Source of the DNA: Cognatundibacterium crateris | Lineage (GTDB): Bacteria; Pseudomonadota; Gammaproteobacteria; Burkholderiales; Burkholderiaceae_D | Direction of reading: 5' to 3' | DNA length: 64,000 bases | Assembly: GCF_010078235.1 (NCBI RefSeq) | Contig: NZ_JAABOS010000006.1 | Location: 124,001-188,000 of the forward strand | Shown here: in pieces, positions 50,418-61,622 of the stretch | Layout: each line of letters opens with the position of its first letter | How positions within the stretch are numbered: position 1 is the stretch's first letter | The notes under the pieces: generated by a model | The model's database searches: none | Told to the model about the DNA's origin: nothing | Seen by the model: the letters and a program-made list of their open reading frames with translations, nothing else | Translations under genes and position numbers: made by a program

Positions 50418-52177
50418 GCCGCAGCCGCAACATGTCCCGTACCGCCGCGTCGCGCGGGGTGGCCTATGCGTCCAACCCCTTGCTGGAAGTGAAGCTGCCG
50501 ACCTGGCGCTCGCGTCTGGTGCTGTTCCTGTTGTTCAGCGCATTTTTCGCGCTGATTGCACGTGCCTTATTCTTGCAAGTGAAAAGCACAGACTTTTTGC
50601 AAAAGCAGGGGGCCAGCCGCTATACCCGCAACATAGAATTACCTGCCACCCGCGGCAAAATCACGGATAGAAACGGTCAGGTACTGGCGTCTTCTGTCCC
50701 TGTGCGTGCGATCTGGGCCGATCCGGAAGATGTGCGTGCCGCACCCGCAGAAAAATTAAGCCAGCTGGCCAGGCTGTTGGAAATGAGCGAGCCCGATTTG
50801 CGTAAGAAGCTCGATTCTGACCGTCAGCTGGTGTATCTGAAGCGTCAGGTAGAAATGCCAGTGGCGGAAAAAATCCTGGCACTGGGCATCCCTGGCATCG
50901 AAGCGCGCAAAGAATATAAACGTTATTACCCCGAAGGTGAGGTGATGGCGCACGTGGTTGGTTTTACCAGCGTGGAAGATATCGGGCAGGAAGGTATAGA
51001 GCTGGCTTCAGAAAAAAATCTGGCCGGTAAGCCTGGCAGCCGCCGCGTGATCAAAGACCGGTTGGGTCGTATCGTGGAAGACATACAGGCGATTCGTGAA
51101 CCGCATGATGGCAAGGATCTGACGCTGTCGATAGACAGCAAAATCCAGTACATCGCTTTCACCCATTTGAAAGAGGCGGTCGAAAAACATAAGGCCAAGG
51201 CTGGTGGTGCGGTCGTGATTGATGTGCAGACTGGCGAAGTGCTGGCGCTGGTGAACCTGCCTACCTATAACCCGAATGACCGTTCGGTGCTGACCGGTGC
51301 GCAATTACGCAACCGGGTACTGACCGATACGTTTGAACCCGGTTCGACCATGAAACCGTTTCCAGTCGCATGGGCGCTGGAAACTGGCCGTGTGACACCG
51401 GATACCATCATAGAAACCGCACCAGGTGTGATGAAAATCGGCCCTGAAACGATTCATGATGCGCATAAACAAGGCTCGCTGACGGTATCGCAGGTGATAC
51501 AGAAATCCTCGAATATCGGCACTGTCAAAATGGCTTTGCAAATGCCGCCTAAAGAGATGTGGGAGTTATTCACCACGGTAGGCTTTGGTCAGCAGCCAAA
51601 AATCGGTTTCCCGGGTGCAGTCGCAGGTCGCTTACGCAACCACAAAAACTGGCGTCCTATTGAACAGGCCACGATGAGCTATGGCCATGGTGTTTCGGTG
51701 TCCCTGATCCAGATGGCGCGTGCTTACACCATCTTTGCACGCAATGGCGACCTGATTCCTTTGACCTTTGAAAAAACGACAGAAATGCCGCGTGGTCAGC
51801 GCGTGATTTCAGAAAAAACCGCGCAGCAAATGCGCCTGATGATGGAATCCGTGACTGAGCCGGGTGGTACTGCGACCCAGGCTCGTGTCGCCGGTTACCG
51901 CGTGGCGGGTAAAACCGGTACCGCGCATAAACTCGAAGGCGGCCGCTATGTGAAAAAATACATAGGCGATTTCGTCGGCTTTGCGCCGGTCTCCAGACCA
52001 CGTGTGATTGTGGCGGTGATGATCGATGAACCGACTAGCGGTGGCTATTACGGCGGTATCGTCGCCGCACCGGTGTTTGCCGCCATCACGGCGAATGTTT
52101 TGCGCTCTATGAATGTTCCTCCTGATTCTTCAGTGACCAGCATTATTCCTGATACCAGTGTGCAGGAGAGCATGTAA
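50414..52177 (+). CDS. ftsI: Septal peptidoglycan transpeptidase FtsI (PBP3)
   Basis: Division-specific DD-transpeptidase of 587 residues that cross-links septal peptidoglycan with FtsW. It has an N-terminal anchor (about 33-54), a pedestal domain with RGKITDRNGQVLASS, and the transpeptidase domain with the active-site STMKP near residue 311, SSN in QKSSNIGTV near 370, and KTGT near 499. The length matches FtsI rather than elongation PBP2. The start overlaps the ftsL stop by 4 bp; the stop shares one base with the murE ATG. Confidence 0.97.
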   Translation: MSRSRNMSRTAASRGVAYASNPLLEVKLPTWRSRLVLFLLFSAFFALIARALFLQVKSTDFLQKQGASRYTRNIELPATRGKITDRNGQVLASSVPVRAIWADPEDVRAAPAEKLSQLARLLEMSEPDLRKKLDSDRQLVYLKRQVEMPVAEKILALGIPGIEARKEYKRYYPEGEVMAHVVGFTSVEDIGQEGIELASEKNLAGKPGSRRVIKDRLGRIVEDIQAIREPHDGKDLTLSIDSKIQYIAFTHLKEAVEKHKAKAGGAVVIDVQTGEVLALVNLPTYNPNDRSVLTGAQLRNRVLTDTFEPGSTMKPFPVAWALETGRVTPDTIIETAPGVMKIGPETIHDAHKQGSLTVSQVIQKSSNIGTVKMALQMPPKEMWELFTTVGFGQQPKIGFPGAVAGRLRNHKNWRPIEQATMSYGHGVSVSLIQMARAYTIFARNGDLIPLTFEKTTEMPRGQRVISEKTAQQMRLMMESVTEPGGTATQARVAGYRVAGKTGTAHKLEGGRYVKKYIGDFVGFAPVSRPRVIVAVMIDEPTSGGYYGGIVAAPVFAAITANVLRSMNVPPDSSVTSIIPDTSVQESM

Positions 52178-53697
52178 TGATCAACACCGATGTCTCCATG
52201 AACGAAATCTTAAACTGGCTCAGAACGCATGCGGCAGATGCCCAGCTGTGTTCGAATTCCCGACAGATACTTGCGGGTGACGTATTTTTCGCGCTACTGA
52301 CCCATCAGGGCGATGGCCGCAATTTCATTGCGCAAGCCATAGAGCAGGGCGCGGCTGCCATCGTCTATGAAGCCGCAGATTTTAGCTGGCAAGCCGACTG
52401 GGCTGTACCGCATCTGGCAGTGACAGATTTACACAGCTGTGTCGCTGAACTGGCTGCTGCCTGGTATGCCCATCCGGATCAGACTATGCATACCGTCGGT
52501 ATCACCGGTACCAATGGCAAGACCTCGTGCAGTCAATGGATAGCCAAGGCCTTGTCCTTACTTAAATGCGATACCGCAGTCATCGGCACCTTGGGTGTGG
52601 GCCTGTATCAGCAGGGCAGCATCGCGCATTTGCAGGAAACCGGTTTCACCACGCCGGATGCGATACAACTGCAGCGCGCCTTAGGTGGCTTGCGCGATCA
52701 GGGTGCACAGGCGCTGGCGATAGAGGTTTCGTCCATCGGTCTGGATCAGGGGCGTTTGGATACCATGCATTTTGATACCGCTGTGCTGACTAATCTGACC
52801 CGCGATCATCTCGATTATCACGGTGACATGCAGAACTACGCAGCGGCGAAGCAGCGTCTGTTTGACTGGCCAGGTCTGAAAAATGCGATCGTGAATCTGG
52901 ATGACGCATTCGGTGTACAGATGCTGCAGCACATGCGTGCCCAGCATCCCGAAGTCAATCTGCTCAGCTATAGTCTGGAAAAAAATGCTGAAGATGGCAG
53001 CGCAACACTGCTGGCGACGCATTTGAAGACGACGCATGCCGGCACCAGCTTTCATCTGGATTCCCCATTTGGTCATGCCCAGGTCAAAACGCATTTGATC
53101 GGCCGCTTCAATATCAGCAATGTACTCGCTGTGATCGCGGTACTGCTGGCTAAGGGCATTCCATTTGCCAAGGCAGTCTCAGTGATAGAAAAACTGGAGC
53201 CGGTTCCGGGACGTATGCAGTTACTCGGCTCGCCTGGCCACGCCATGGTCGTGATCGACTACGCACACACACCGGATGCCTTACAAAAAACCCTGGAAAC
53301 CCTGCTGCCAGTCGCGACTGAGCGCGCGGGCCAGCTTTGGTGTGTATTCGGTTGCGGCGGCGATCGTGATCCGGGCAAACGTCCGCAAATGGGGTTGGTG
53401 GCGGAAACCGCACAGCATGTCGTGGTGACCAGTGATAATCCGCGTACCGAAGATCCATCCGCCATCATCGCTCAGATCGTGGCAGGTATGCGTCGTCAGA
53501 CTCACGTGATCGAAGACCGTGCATCTGCGATTTTGTATGCGATTAAGCATGCGAGTGACCGCGATGTCATTTTGCTTGCTGGTAAAGGCCATGAAACCTA
53601 TCAGGATATTCAGGGCAAAAAATGGCCGTTTTCTGATCAGGAACACGCCTCGCTGGCGCTGGCCACGGTCGCTACCAGCATGAAGAGGACTTCATAA
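52177..53697 (+). CDS. murE: UDP-MurNAc-tripeptide synthetase (meso-diaminopimelate adding)
   Basis: Cytoplasmic ATP-dependent ligase of 506 residues adding the third stem residue. The P-loop is [13 protein letters not shown] near residue 108. The motif TSDNPRTEDPSAI near residue 410 includes DNPR, the marker for meso-diaminopimelate rather than lysine, so the peptidoglycan is of the Gram-negative type. The Mur-family middle domain has NLTRDHLDYHGDM. The ATG overlaps the last base of the ftsI stop, and the stop overlaps the murF ATG in the same way, a chain of coupled genes. Confidence 0.97.
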   Translation: MINTDVSMNEILNWLRTHAADAQLCSNSRQILAGDVFFALLTHQGDGRNFIAQAIEQGAAAIVYEAADFSWQADWAVPHLAVTDLHSCVAELAAAWYAHPDQTMHTVGITGTNGKTSCSQWIAKALSLLKCDTAVIGTLGVGLYQQGSIAHLQETGFTTPDAIQLQRALGGLRDQGAQALAIEVSSIGLDQGRLDTMHFDTAVLTNLTRDHLDYHGDMQNYAAAKQRLFDWPGLKNAIVNLDDAFGVQMLQHMRAQHPEVNLLSYSLEKNAEDGSATLLATHLKTTHAGTSFHLDSPFGHAQVKTHLIGRFNISNVLAVIAVLLAKGIPFAKAVSVIEKLEPVPGRMQLLGSPGHAMVVIDYAHTPDALQKTLETLLPVATERAGQLWCVFGCGGDRDPGKRPQMGLVAETAQHVVVTSDNPRTEDPSAIIAQIVAGMRRQTHVIEDRASAILYAIKHASDRDVILLAGKGHETYQDIQGKKWPFSDQEHASLALATVATSMKRTS

Positions 53698-55091
53698 TGC
53701 AAACCACGCTTCAGCACTTATTACCTGCACTCAGCCAGGCCACTGTCAGTGCAGATCTGGCTGCAGACGTCAGCCTGAGCGGCGTGACTACCGACAGCCG
53801 CCGTATTGCGCCGGGCAATCTGTTCGTGGCACTGCGCGGCGACAATTTTGATGCGCATGATTTTCTTGAGCAGGTCGCCAGCTCCGGTGCTGCTGCCGTG
53901 ATCGCCGAACGCGTACCGGCAAATTTTGCACTGCCTGCCATCATCGTGCCGGATACCAAGCTGGCACTGGCAGAAACCGGGCGTTACTGGCGTCAGCAAT
54001 TTACTTTGCCGGTGATCGGTGTCACCGGCAGTAATGGTAAGACCACCGTCAAAGAGATGATCGCAGCTATTCTGGCGACGGCCTTCGGGGAGACTGCCCG
54101 TTTGTCGACCAGCGGTAATCTGAATAATGAAATCGGCGTGCCGCTGACCTTGTTGGGATTGACATCACAGCATCGTGCTGCGGTGATAGAAATGGGCATG
54201 AATCATCCGGGTGAAATCGCCTTGCTGGCTTCAGTGGCGCAACCCGGCGTAGTGCTGGTCAATAACGCACAGCGTGAACATCAGGAATTTATGCAGACGG
54301 TGCAGGCTGTGGCAGAAGAAAATGGTTCTGCCATCCGCGCCTTACCTCACGATGGTGTCGCAGTATTCCCGTATGCTGATGAGTACAGTGCCTTGTGGGC
54401 TGCTTATGCGAAGGAATCCGGCCAGCGCCGCATCTTGCGTTTTGGCTTGCAGGCTGAGGCTGAAGTCAGTGCCAGCTATGTGCCGCAACAATTCGGCAGT
54501 TTACTGACAGCCAGTTTTCAGGGGCGCAATCACAGCATACGTCTGAAGGCGGCTGGTGAACACAATGTACTGAATGCTTTAGCTGCAGCTGCCTGCTGTG
54601 TGGCGATAGGTATTCCAGATGCGCAGATCGTGCAGGGTTTGGAAGCGTTTGCGCCGGTGAAAGGCAGATTACAGGCGCAAACCCTGAGCAATGGTGCGCT
54701 GCTGATCGACGACACGTATAACGCCAATCCTGACTCTGTGCGCGCTGCAATCGATGTGCTGCGCCAGTCGGCCGGACCACGCATGCTGGTACTCGGCGAT
54801 ATGGGTGAAGTGGGCGTGAACGGACCGCAGTTCCATGCTGAGATCGGTGCCTTTGCACGCGAGTCCGGCATCACCCATCTGTACTTGCTGGGTGAACTGG
54901 TGGCGCATGCGGTCAGCGCTTATGGCACTGGTGCACAGCATTTTGCCAGCGCAGAGGCGCTGCAAAGCGCGCTGTCAGCTGCACTCACCGCAGACAGCAC
55001 CGTGCTGGTGAAAGGCTCGCGCTTCATGAAAATGGAAAGGGTCGTGCAGTATCTGGCGAGCCAGACCGAATTGGTATCAACACTACAATAA
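53697..55091 (+). CDS. murF: UDP-MurNAc-tripeptide D-alanyl-D-alanine ligase
   Basis: Adds D-Ala-D-Ala to the UDP-MurNAc tripeptide. The 464-residue protein has the N-terminal substrate domain (LSGVTTDSRRIAPGNLFVAL), P-loop GVTGSNGKTTVKEM near residue 109, the Mur motif MGMNHPGEIALL, and DDTYNANPDSVRAAIDVL near residue 335. It is downstream of murE with a one-base overlap and 18 bp before mraY. The D-Ala-D-Ala donor is made by ddl, further down the same cluster. Confidence 0.97.
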   Translation: MQTTLQHLLPALSQATVSADLAADVSLSGVTTDSRRIAPGNLFVALRGDNFDAHDFLEQVASSGAAAVIAERVPANFALPAIIVPDTKLALAETGRYWRQQFTLPVIGVTGSNGKTTVKEMIAAILATAFGETARLSTSGNLNNEIGVPLTLLGLTSQHRAAVIEMGMNHPGEIALLASVAQPGVVLVNNAQREHQEFMQTVQAVAEENGSAIRALPHDGVAVFPYADEYSALWAAYAKESGQRRILRFGLQAEAEVSASYVPQQFGSLLTASFQGRNHSIRLKAAGEHNVLNALAAAACCVAIGIPDAQIVQGLEAFAPVKGRLQAQTLSNGALLIDDTYNANPDSVRAAIDVLRQSAGPRMLVLGDMGEVGVNGPQFHAEIGAFARESGITHLYLLGELVAHAVSAYGTGAQHFASAEALQSALSAALTADSTVLVKGSRFMKMERVVQYLASQTELVSTLQ

Positions 55092-55109
55092 CAATAGGAA
55101 GTTTTTAGC

Positions 55110-56279
55110 ATGTTGCTTTGGTTAGCAGAATATTTTAAGTCAGATCTGGGATTGCTACGCGTCTTTGGATTCATCACGTTCCGCGCGGTATTCGCCACCA
55201 TGACTGCACTGTCGATCGGCATTTTTGCCGGACCGGCGGTGATACGTATGCTGACTCGCATGAAAGTTGGCCAGGCAGTGCGCGCCTATGGAATGGAAAC
55301 GCATCTGGTCAAATCCGGTACGCCGACCATGGGCGGTGCATTGATTTTGCTGTCGATAGGGATTTCTACCTTGTTGTGGGCCGATCTGAGCAATCGTTTT
55401 GTCTGGATCGTGCTGATCGTAACGCTGGGATATGGTGCGATCGGCTGGGTCGATGATTATCGCAAGGTAGTACACAAAGATCCGGAAGGCATGCGTTCGC
55501 GTGAAAAGTATTTCTGGCAATCGGTGATTGGTATTGCGGCTGCGTTTTACCTCGCGTTTTCGGTATCGGCACCAAGTGGCTCCAAAATTCTGGATTTGAT
55601 TTATGCCTGGGTACAATCGGGTTTCAGCATGTATCTGCCACCGAAGGCAGATCTGATCGTGCCTTTCTTTAAATCGATCAGTTATCCGCTCGGTGTCTGG
55701 GGCTTTATTTTCCTGACCTATTGCGTGATCGTGGGGACCTCGAATGCGGTAAATTTCACCGATGGTCTGGATGGTCTGGCGATTATGCCTATCATCATGG
55801 TCGGTGTGGCGCTGGGCTTGTTTGCGTATCTTTCGGGTCACGTGGTGTATTCCAAATACCTGTTGATTCCCTATATTCCGGGTGCCGGTGAATTGCTGAT
55901 TTTCTGTGGCGCGATGGCAGGTGCGGGTTTAGCCTTCCTGTGGTTTAACGCCCATCCGGCGCAGGTTTTCATGGGTGACGTCGGCGCATTGGCGTTGGGT
56001 GGTGCCTTGGGAACTATCGCCGTGATCGTCAGACAGGAAATCGTGCTGTTCATCATGGGCGGTATTTTTGTCGCAGAAACCCTGTCCATCATCCTGCAGG
56101 TTTCGTATTTCAAGTTCACCAAAAAGCGTTATGGCACTGGTCGTCGCTTGTTCCTGATGGCGCCGCTGCACCATCATTTTGAGAAAAAAGGCTGGAAAGA
56201 AACGCAGGTGGTGGTGCGCTTTTGGATCATTACCATGTTGTTGGTGCTGATCGGTTTGTCGTCGCTGAAACTGCGTTAA
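55110..56279 (+). CDS. mraY: Phospho-N-acetylmuramoyl-pentapeptide transferase
   Basis: Integral membrane enzyme of 389 residues with about ten helices, making lipid I from undecaprenyl phosphate and UDP-MurNAc-pentapeptide. Signature segments are [33 protein letters not shown] with the DD motif, [14 protein letters not shown], and near the end [15 protein letters not shown] with the HHH cluster. The start follows an ATAGGAAG site at 55094-55101. The helix [10 protein letters not shown] at the N-terminus is typical of the proteobacterial form. Confidence 0.97.
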   Translation: MLLWLAEYFKSDLGLLRVFGFITFRAVFATMTALSIGIFAGPAVIRMLTRMKVGQAVRAYGMETHLVKSGTPTMGGALILLSIGISTLLWADLSNRFVWIVLIVTLGYGAIGWVDDYRKVVHKDPEGMRSREKYFWQSVIGIAAAFYLAFSVSAPSGSKILDLIYAWVQSGFSMYLPPKADLIVPFFKSISYPLGVWGFIFLTYCVIVGTSNAVNFTDGLDGLAIMPIIMVGVALGLFAYLSGHVVYSKYLLIPYIPGAGELLIFCGAMAGAGLAFLWFNAHPAQVFMGDVGALALGGALGTIAVIVRQEIVLFIMGGIFVAETLSIILQVSYFKFTKKRYGTGRRLFLMAPLHHHFEKKGWKETQVVVRFWIITMLLVLIGLSSLKLR

Positions 56280-56344
56280 TCCAATACGCAAAGCGACTCG
56301 TGTTTTTTTGTATCGTTATTTAGAAAAAGTGGATGTAGCCGGGT

Positions 56345-57847
56345 ATGAATTATTCTGATCAACACGTACTGGTTCTGGGGCTCGGTGAGTCCGGTCTGGC
56401 AATGGCGCGCTGGTTGTCGCGTGCCGGTGCCACCCTGCGTGTGGCTGATACCCGTAGCCAGCCTGAGCGTTTGTCTGCTCTTGCGCAATTCGCCACACCA
56501 GCAGAGTTTGTGGCAGGCGAATTTCAGCCGTCTTTGCTGGATGGGATTACGCTGATTGCTGTCAGTCCTGGTCTGGCACCCGGCAAAGAATTAGCCGCAT
56601 TGCTGCCGCTGGCGCAGGAGCGCCAAATCCCGGTCTGGGGCGAGATGGAAATCTTCGCCCAGGCTTTGCAGGACTTGCGTGAACAAACTGCGTACCAACC
56701 CAAAGTGATTGCGATCACCGGCACCAACGGTAAAACCACAGTGACCAGCATGGTCGGCTTGCTGTGCGAACGCGCAGGCTTGCAAACCCGGATTGCGGGC
56801 AATATCAGCCCGGCGGTACTCGATGTCTTGCTCGAATGTGTGGAACAGCAGACGCTGCCGCAGGTCTGGGTGCTGGAATTATCCAGCTTCCAGTTGCACA
56901 GCACGTATAGTCTGCGGCCAGATGTTGCGACAGTATTGAATATCAGCCAGGATCACCTGGACTGGCATGGCAGCCTGGCTGCCTATAGTCAGGACAAGGC
57001 CAGAATATTTGGCGAAGGTACGATACAGGTACTCAATCGCGATGATGCGCAAGTCATGATCATGGCTAAGAGCGGTGCTGCTGTCGTGAGTTTCGGTTGT
57101 TCCGCGCCTGATTATCTGCATGATCTGGGCCTGTTGCATGAGCATGGTATGACCTGGCTGGTCACCGCCAATCCGGCTGAAGATATACCGGTCGTGAGCA
57201 GCCGTCGCAAGAAAAAAGAAGCAGAAGAAATCCCTGTGATTTTGACGCGCTTAATGCCGGTCGATGCCTTACAGATTCGTGGTCAGCATAATGCCAGCAA
57301 CGCGCTGGCCGCGCTGGCACTGTGCCGTGGCATAGGTCTTCCGCTGGCGCCTTTGCTGCATGCGCTGCGTGAATACAAAGGGGAGCCGCACCGTGTAGAG
57401 ACAGTCGCAACTGTGGCAGGCGTCGATTATGTCGATGACAGTAAGGGCACTAATGTTGGCGCTACTGTCGCCGCCTTAACCGGACTGGGCCAGCAACTGG
57501 GCGCAGGTGCCAGACGTATCGTGCTGATCGCCGGTGGTGATGGCAAGGGCCAGGACTTTTCTCCTTTAAGTGATCCGGTCAGCCGCTATACCAAAGCAGT
57601 ACTGCTGATCGGTAAAGACAAAGACGTGTTACGTCAGGTATTGGCCGAGAGCGGTGCTGAGCTGCAAGACTACGCCACTCTGGAAGCCGCGACAGCAGCG
57701 GCCGCCGCGCTGGCGCAGGAAGGTGACATCGTATTGTTATCGCCAGCATGCGCCAGCCTTGATATGTTCCGCAATTATGCGCACCGTGCTGAAGTGTTCA
57801 TTGCCAGTGTGCGTGAGATCGCGCTGGAACGCGGGGAGGTCTGCTGA
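56345..57847 (+). CDS. murD: UDP-N-acetylmuramoylalanine-D-glutamate ligase
   Basis: Adds D-glutamate, the second stem residue. The 500-residue product is a little longer than E. coli MurD (about 440); the extra length includes a charged insert [13 protein letters not shown] before the conserved [18 protein letters not shown]. The N-terminal Rossmann part has [16 protein letters not shown], and the P-loop is [14 protein letters not shown] near residue 122. [15 protein letters not shown] lies in the C-terminal domain. It starts 65 bp after mraY and its TGA shares a base with the ftsW ATG. Confidence 0.97.
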   Translation: MNYSDQHVLVLGLGESGLAMARWLSRAGATLRVADTRSQPERLSALAQFATPAEFVAGEFQPSLLDGITLIAVSPGLAPGKELAALLPLAQERQIPVWGEMEIFAQALQDLREQTAYQPKVIAITGTNGKTTVTSMVGLLCERAGLQTRIAGNISPAVLDVLLECVEQQTLPQVWVLELSSFQLHSTYSLRPDVATVLNISQDHLDWHGSLAAYSQDKARIFGEGTIQVLNRDDAQVMIMAKSGAAVVSFGCSAPDYLHDLGLLHEHGMTWLVTANPAEDIPVVSSRRKKKEAEEIPVILTRLMPVDALQIRGQHNASNALAALALCRGIGLPLAPLLHALREYKGEPHRVETVATVAGVDYVDDSKGTNVGATVAALTGLGQQLGAGARRIVLIAGGDGKGQDFSPLSDPVSRYTKAVLLIGKDKDVLRQVLAESGAELQDYATLEAATAAAAALAQEGDIVLLSPACASLDMFRNYAHRAEVFIASVREIALERGEVC

Positions 57848-59064
57848 TGAAGCAGTTATTGCTTCCATTGCAGAAATTACTCCCGTTTTCGGCCCCGGGG
57901 CCGGAGACGCAGCTGGTACATCGTTCCAAAATGATGAACTACGATGAGCTGCTGGTGTGGGTCACCATGATACTGATGTTATTCGGTATGGTGATGGTGT
58001 ATTCCGCCTCTGTCGCATTGCCCGATTCGCCGAAATATGCGAACTATAAGAACAATCATTTCCTGCTGCGGCAGGCGATGTTTATTTTGATTTCTATGGT
58101 GGCGGCAGCGTTGGCATTCCGGATTCCGGTCGCCACCTGGCAAAAGTTGGCACCGTATTTGTTTGTCGCCACCCTGATTTTGCTGGTCATCGTGCTGGTG
58201 CCGGGTCTGGGTAAGGGTGTCAATGGTGCGAAGCGCTGGATTTCTCTGAAGGTGCTCAACCTGCAGCCGTCGGAATTCATGAAAATGTTCATGGTCTTGT
58301 ATGCGGCTGATTACACAGTCAGGAAGCAGGAGTACATGCATAAACTGACCAAGGGTTTTCTGCCTATGATGGCAGCGGTCGCGGTAGTCGGTTTGCTGTT
58401 GTTGCTGGAGCCTGATCTGGGAGCATTCGGGGTGATCGTTTGTATCGCGATGGGCATTTTATTCCTGGGCGGGATTAACGGTATTTGGTTTGGCGGTATT
58501 GCTGCGACGCTGGTCGGCATATTTACCATGGTGATTGTGTTGTCACCCTGGCGCAGGGAGCGGATTTTCGCTTATCTGAGTCCTTTCGACGAAGATCATG
58601 CGCTCGGTAAGGCGTATCAGCTCACGCATTCCCTGATCGCGTTTGGCCGCGGTGAGATTTTTGGTGTTGGCCTCGGCGCCAGCGTAGAAAAACTGCATTA
58701 TCTGCCGGAAGCGCATACCGATTTCTTGCTGGCCGTGATCGGTGAGGAATTAGGATTTTTCGGTGTGACTGCTGTGATCCTGCTGTTTTATTTTTTGGTC
58801 AAACGCGCATTTGAAATCGGCCGTCAGGCGATCGCGCTGGATCAGACTTTTGCTGGCCTGACTGCCAAGGGCATAGGTTTATGGATAGGCGTACAGACCT
58901 TCATTAATATGGGTGTGAACCTGGGCTTGCTGCCAACCAAAGGACTGACCTTGCCGTTAATGAGTTATGGTGGTTCAGGTGTGATGATTAACTGTGTAGG
59001 ACTGGCGATTTTGTTACGGGTCGATTTTGAAAACCGGGTACTGATGCGCGGAGGCCGCTTATGA
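57847..59064 (+). CDS. ftsW: Septal peptidoglycan glycosyltransferase FtsW
   Basis: SEDS-family polymerase of 405 residues with about ten membrane helices, partner of FtsI. After a cytoplasmic N-terminus of about 30 residues come [50 protein letters not shown], the extracellular loop with [17 protein letters not shown] (catalytic Asp region) and [15 protein letters not shown] near the C-terminus. All are SEDS hallmarks. The gene overlaps murD by one base and murG by 4 bp (ATGA). Confidence 0.96.
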   Translation: MKQLLLPLQKLLPFSAPGPETQLVHRSKMMNYDELLVWVTMILMLFGMVMVYSASVALPDSPKYANYKNNHFLLRQAMFILISMVAAALAFRIPVATWQKLAPYLFVATLILLVIVLVPGLGKGVNGAKRWISLKVLNLQPSEFMKMFMVLYAADYTVRKQEYMHKLTKGFLPMMAAVAVVGLLLLLEPDLGAFGVIVCIAMGILFLGGINGIWFGGIAATLVGIFTMVIVLSPWRRERIFAYLSPFDEDHALGKAYQLTHSLIAFGRGEIFGVGLGASVEKLHYLPEAHTDFLLAVIGEELGFFGVTAVILLFYFLVKRAFEIGRQAIALDQTFAGLTAKGIGLWIGVQTFINMGVNLGLLPTKGLTLPLMSYGGSGVMINCVGLAILLRVDFENRVLMRGGRL

Positions 59065-60167
59065 TTAAGCGCAACGCGAACAGCACTCAGAAAACGCTGA
59101 TGATTATGGCGGCCGGTACTGGCGGTCATATTTTCCCTGGGCTGGCGATTGCCGACATCATGCGTGAGCGCGGCTGGCAGGTCAGTTGGCTGGGCACACA
59201 AGCCGGTATGGAAAATCAGATTGTGCCGCAACACGGCATCGCGATGGATACGCTGGATTTCCGAGGCTTGCGCGGTAAAGGCCTGCGTCATAGTCTGACC
59301 GGTGCCTGGAAACTGATCAGCAGTTTTATCGCATGCTATCGTCTGATTGGCCAGCGCAAACCGGATGTGGTGTTAGGTATGGGCGGTTATGTGACTGTGC
59401 CCGGCGGTGTGATGGCTGCCTGCCGTGGTGTGCCGCTGGTGTTGATGAATGCGGATGCTGCTTTGCTGTTATCGAATAAAGTGCTGCAGCCATTGGCACA
59501 GCATTTACTGTTTGGCTTACCGGCAGCAGGAATGTCTGGCAGCTCGCAGATGAATGGAAAGTTGCGCCTGACCGGCAATCCTATCCGACGTGAGATTTGC
59601 GAACTGCCCGCACCGGCACAGCGTTATGCGCAGCGTCAGGGACCATTACGTATCCTGATCGTAGGTGGCAGTCTGGGGGCGAAAGTGCTCAATGAAACGC
59701 TGCCTAAAGCCTTGGCATTGCTGGCACCGGAACAGCGTCCGGTCGTGACACATCAATCTGGCAAACAGCATATCGCTGCTTTGCGTGCGCATTATCAGCA
59801 AGCCGGGGTGGAGGCTGAGGTACTCGATTTTATCGATGATATGCCACGCCGTTATGCCGATGCCGATCTGGTGATTTGCCGCGCCGGTGCGATTACCGTG
59901 TCTGAATTAACAGCCGCAGGTGTCGCGAGTATTCTGGTGCCCTTCATGGCATCCAGTACTTCGCATCAAAAACAGAATGCGGAATGGATGGCGCAACAGC
60001 AGGCCGCAATTTTTATTAGCCAAAGCGGGCTTACTGCCGAAGCTTTGGCAACACAGTTGTCTGCATTGAGCCGCGCAGATTGCCAGCGTATGGCAGAAAC
60101 GGCTTATCAGTTAGGACAACGCGCGGCGACGCAACAGATCGCCACTATTTTGGAAGCATTAGCATGA
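59061..60167 (+). CDS. murG: Lipid II synthase MurG (UDP-GlcNAc transferase)
   Basis: Peripheral inner-membrane glycosyltransferase (GT28, 368 residues) that adds GlcNAc to lipid I. The N-terminal G-loop is [18 protein letters not shown] near residue 20. The second G-loop [11 protein letters not shown] and the C-terminal domain [37 protein letters not shown] and [16 protein letters not shown] follow. The start codon overlaps the ftsW stop (ATGA), and its own TGA overlaps the ATG of murC. Confidence 0.97.
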   Translation: MIKRNANSTQKTLMIMAAGTGGHIFPGLAIADIMRERGWQVSWLGTQAGMENQIVPQHGIAMDTLDFRGLRGKGLRHSLTGAWKLISSFIACYRLIGQRKPDVVLGMGGYVTVPGGVMAACRGVPLVLMNADAALLLSNKVLQPLAQHLLFGLPAAGMSGSSQMNGKLRLTGNPIRREICELPAPAQRYAQRQGPLRILIVGGSLGAKVLNETLPKALALLAPEQRPVVTHQSGKQHIAALRAHYQQAGVEAEVLDFIDDMPRRYADADLVICRAGAITVSELTAAGVASILVPFMASSTSHQKQNAEWMAQQQAAIFISQSGLTAEALATQLSALSRADCQRMAETAYQLGQRAATQQIATILEALA

Positions 60168-61549
60168 AACACAAAGTCAAGCATATTCATTTTGTCGGTA
60201 TTGGCGGCTCCGGTATGAGCGGTATCGCCGAGGTCTTACTGAATCTTGGATATACCATTTCCGGCTCCGATCTCAGCACCAATGCCGCTTCGCAAAGGCT
60301 GGCCGAGCTGGGTGCCGACGTGAAACTGGGACATGCTGAAGAACATATCGCCGGGGCTGATGCGATCGTCACATCAACTGCCGTCAAGGCCGATAATCCG
60401 GAAGTGCTTGCTGCGCGTGCGCGTCACATTCCTATCGTGCCACGTGCCATGATGCTGGCTGAACTGATGCGTTTGAAAAGCGGTATTGCGATTGCCGGTA
60501 CCCATGGCAAAACCACCACCACCAGTCTGGTTGCCAGTGTGCTGGCACAAGGTGGTTTAGATCCGACCTTCGTGATCGGTGGCCGCCTGAACAGCGCAGG
60601 TGCCAATGCCAAACTCGGCAGCGGTGATTTCATCGTAGCGGAAGCCGATGAATCGGATGCGTCTTTCCTCAATCTGCTGCCAGTGATAGAAGTGATCACC
60701 AATATCGATGCGGATCACATGGAAACTTATGGCCATGACTTTGGCCGTTTGAAACAGGCTTTTGTGGAATTCACCCAGCGTCTGCCTTTCTATGGCGTGG
60801 CTGTGTTGTGTCTGGACGATGCCAATGTGCGTGAAATCATGCCGCAGATTTCTAAGCCCATTGTCAGCTATGGTTTTCATGAAGAGGCTGATGTGCGCGC
60901 GGTCGATGCGCATGCGGGTGGCGGCAAGATGCATTTCACCGTGGTTCAGCAAGGCTATGCCGATATGCAGGTCAGCCTGAATCAGCCTGGTATGCACAAT
61001 GTACAGAATGCCTGCGCCGCCATTGCGATTGCACGTGAAGTCGGCGTGGAAGACAGTGCGACCCAGAAAGCCCTGAGTGAATTTAATGGTGTCGGACGAC
61101 GCTTTACCCGCTATGGCGAAATCCCGCTGGCGAAGGGCGGCAGCTTTGCGCTGGTTGATGATTATGGACATCATCCGGTGGAAATGGCGGCAACGCTGGC
61201 TGCCGCGCGCGGTGCCTATCCGGATCGCCGTCTGGTACTGGCGTTTCAGCCCCACCGTTACACCCGGACCCGTGATTTGTTTGAAGATTTCGTGCGTGTG
61301 ATTTCCACCGCCGATGCGGTGGTGCTGGCCGAGGTTTATGCGGCCGGTGAAACACCGATTCAAGCCGCGGATGGCCGTGCACTGACCCGCGCTTTGCGTG
61401 TCATGGGCAAGGTTGAGCCTGTGTTTATTGAGTCTATCCAGGATATGCCGGATGGCTTGCTGCATGTTCTGCAGGACGGTGATGTGCTGATCGTGATGGG
61501 CGCCGGATCGATCAGTGGTATACCGGGAAAATTAGCGCACAATCAGTAA
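60164..61549 (+). CDS. murC: UDP-N-acetylmuramate-L-alanine ligase
   Basis: First Mur ligase, 461 residues from the ATG at 60164, which overlaps the murG stop by 4 bp; a longer frame from 60080 would run inside murG and is rejected. The opening [19 protein letters not shown] contains the HFxGIGGxGM motif, the P-loop is [14 protein letters not shown] near residue 110, and [12 protein letters not shown] and [14 protein letters not shown] follow. MurB is not in this cluster, as usual for this group. A 14-bp tandem repeat begins 12 bp after the stop. Confidence 0.97.
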   Translation: MKHKVKHIHFVGIGGSGMSGIAEVLLNLGYTISGSDLSTNAASQRLAELGADVKLGHAEEHIAGADAIVTSTAVKADNPEVLAARARHIPIVPRAMMLAELMRLKSGIAIAGTHGKTTTTSLVASVLAQGGLDPTFVIGGRLNSAGANAKLGSGDFIVAEADESDASFLNLLPVIEVITNIDADHMETYGHDFGRLKQAFVEFTQRLPFYGVAVLCLDDANVREIMPQISKPIVSYGFHEEADVRAVDAHAGGGKMHFTVVQQGYADMQVSLNQPGMHNVQNACAAIAIAREVGVEDSATQKALSEFNGVGRRFTRYGEIPLAKGGSFALVDDYGHHPVEMAATLAAARGAYPDRRLVLAFQPHRYTRTRDLFEDFVRVISTADAVVLAEVYAAGETPIQAADGRALTRALRVMGKVEPVFIESIQDMPDGLLHVLQDGDVLIVMGAGSISGIPGKLAHNQ

Positions 61550-61561
61550 AGATAATCAGTC

Positions 61562-61622
61562 GAAAACTGAAATTTGAAAACTGACAATAGAAAACAGAAT
61601 ACTGAAAACCGAGATACGAAAA
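61562..61622 (+). repeat. 14-bp tandem repeats leading into the ddl start codon
   Basis: GAAAACTGA-like 9-mers begin at 61562, 61576, 61590, 61604 and 61618, each followed by five variable bases, an exact 14-bp period. The fifth copy (GAAAATGAG) contains the ddl start codon. The only ribosome-site candidate is within the repeats. Confidence 0.88.
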
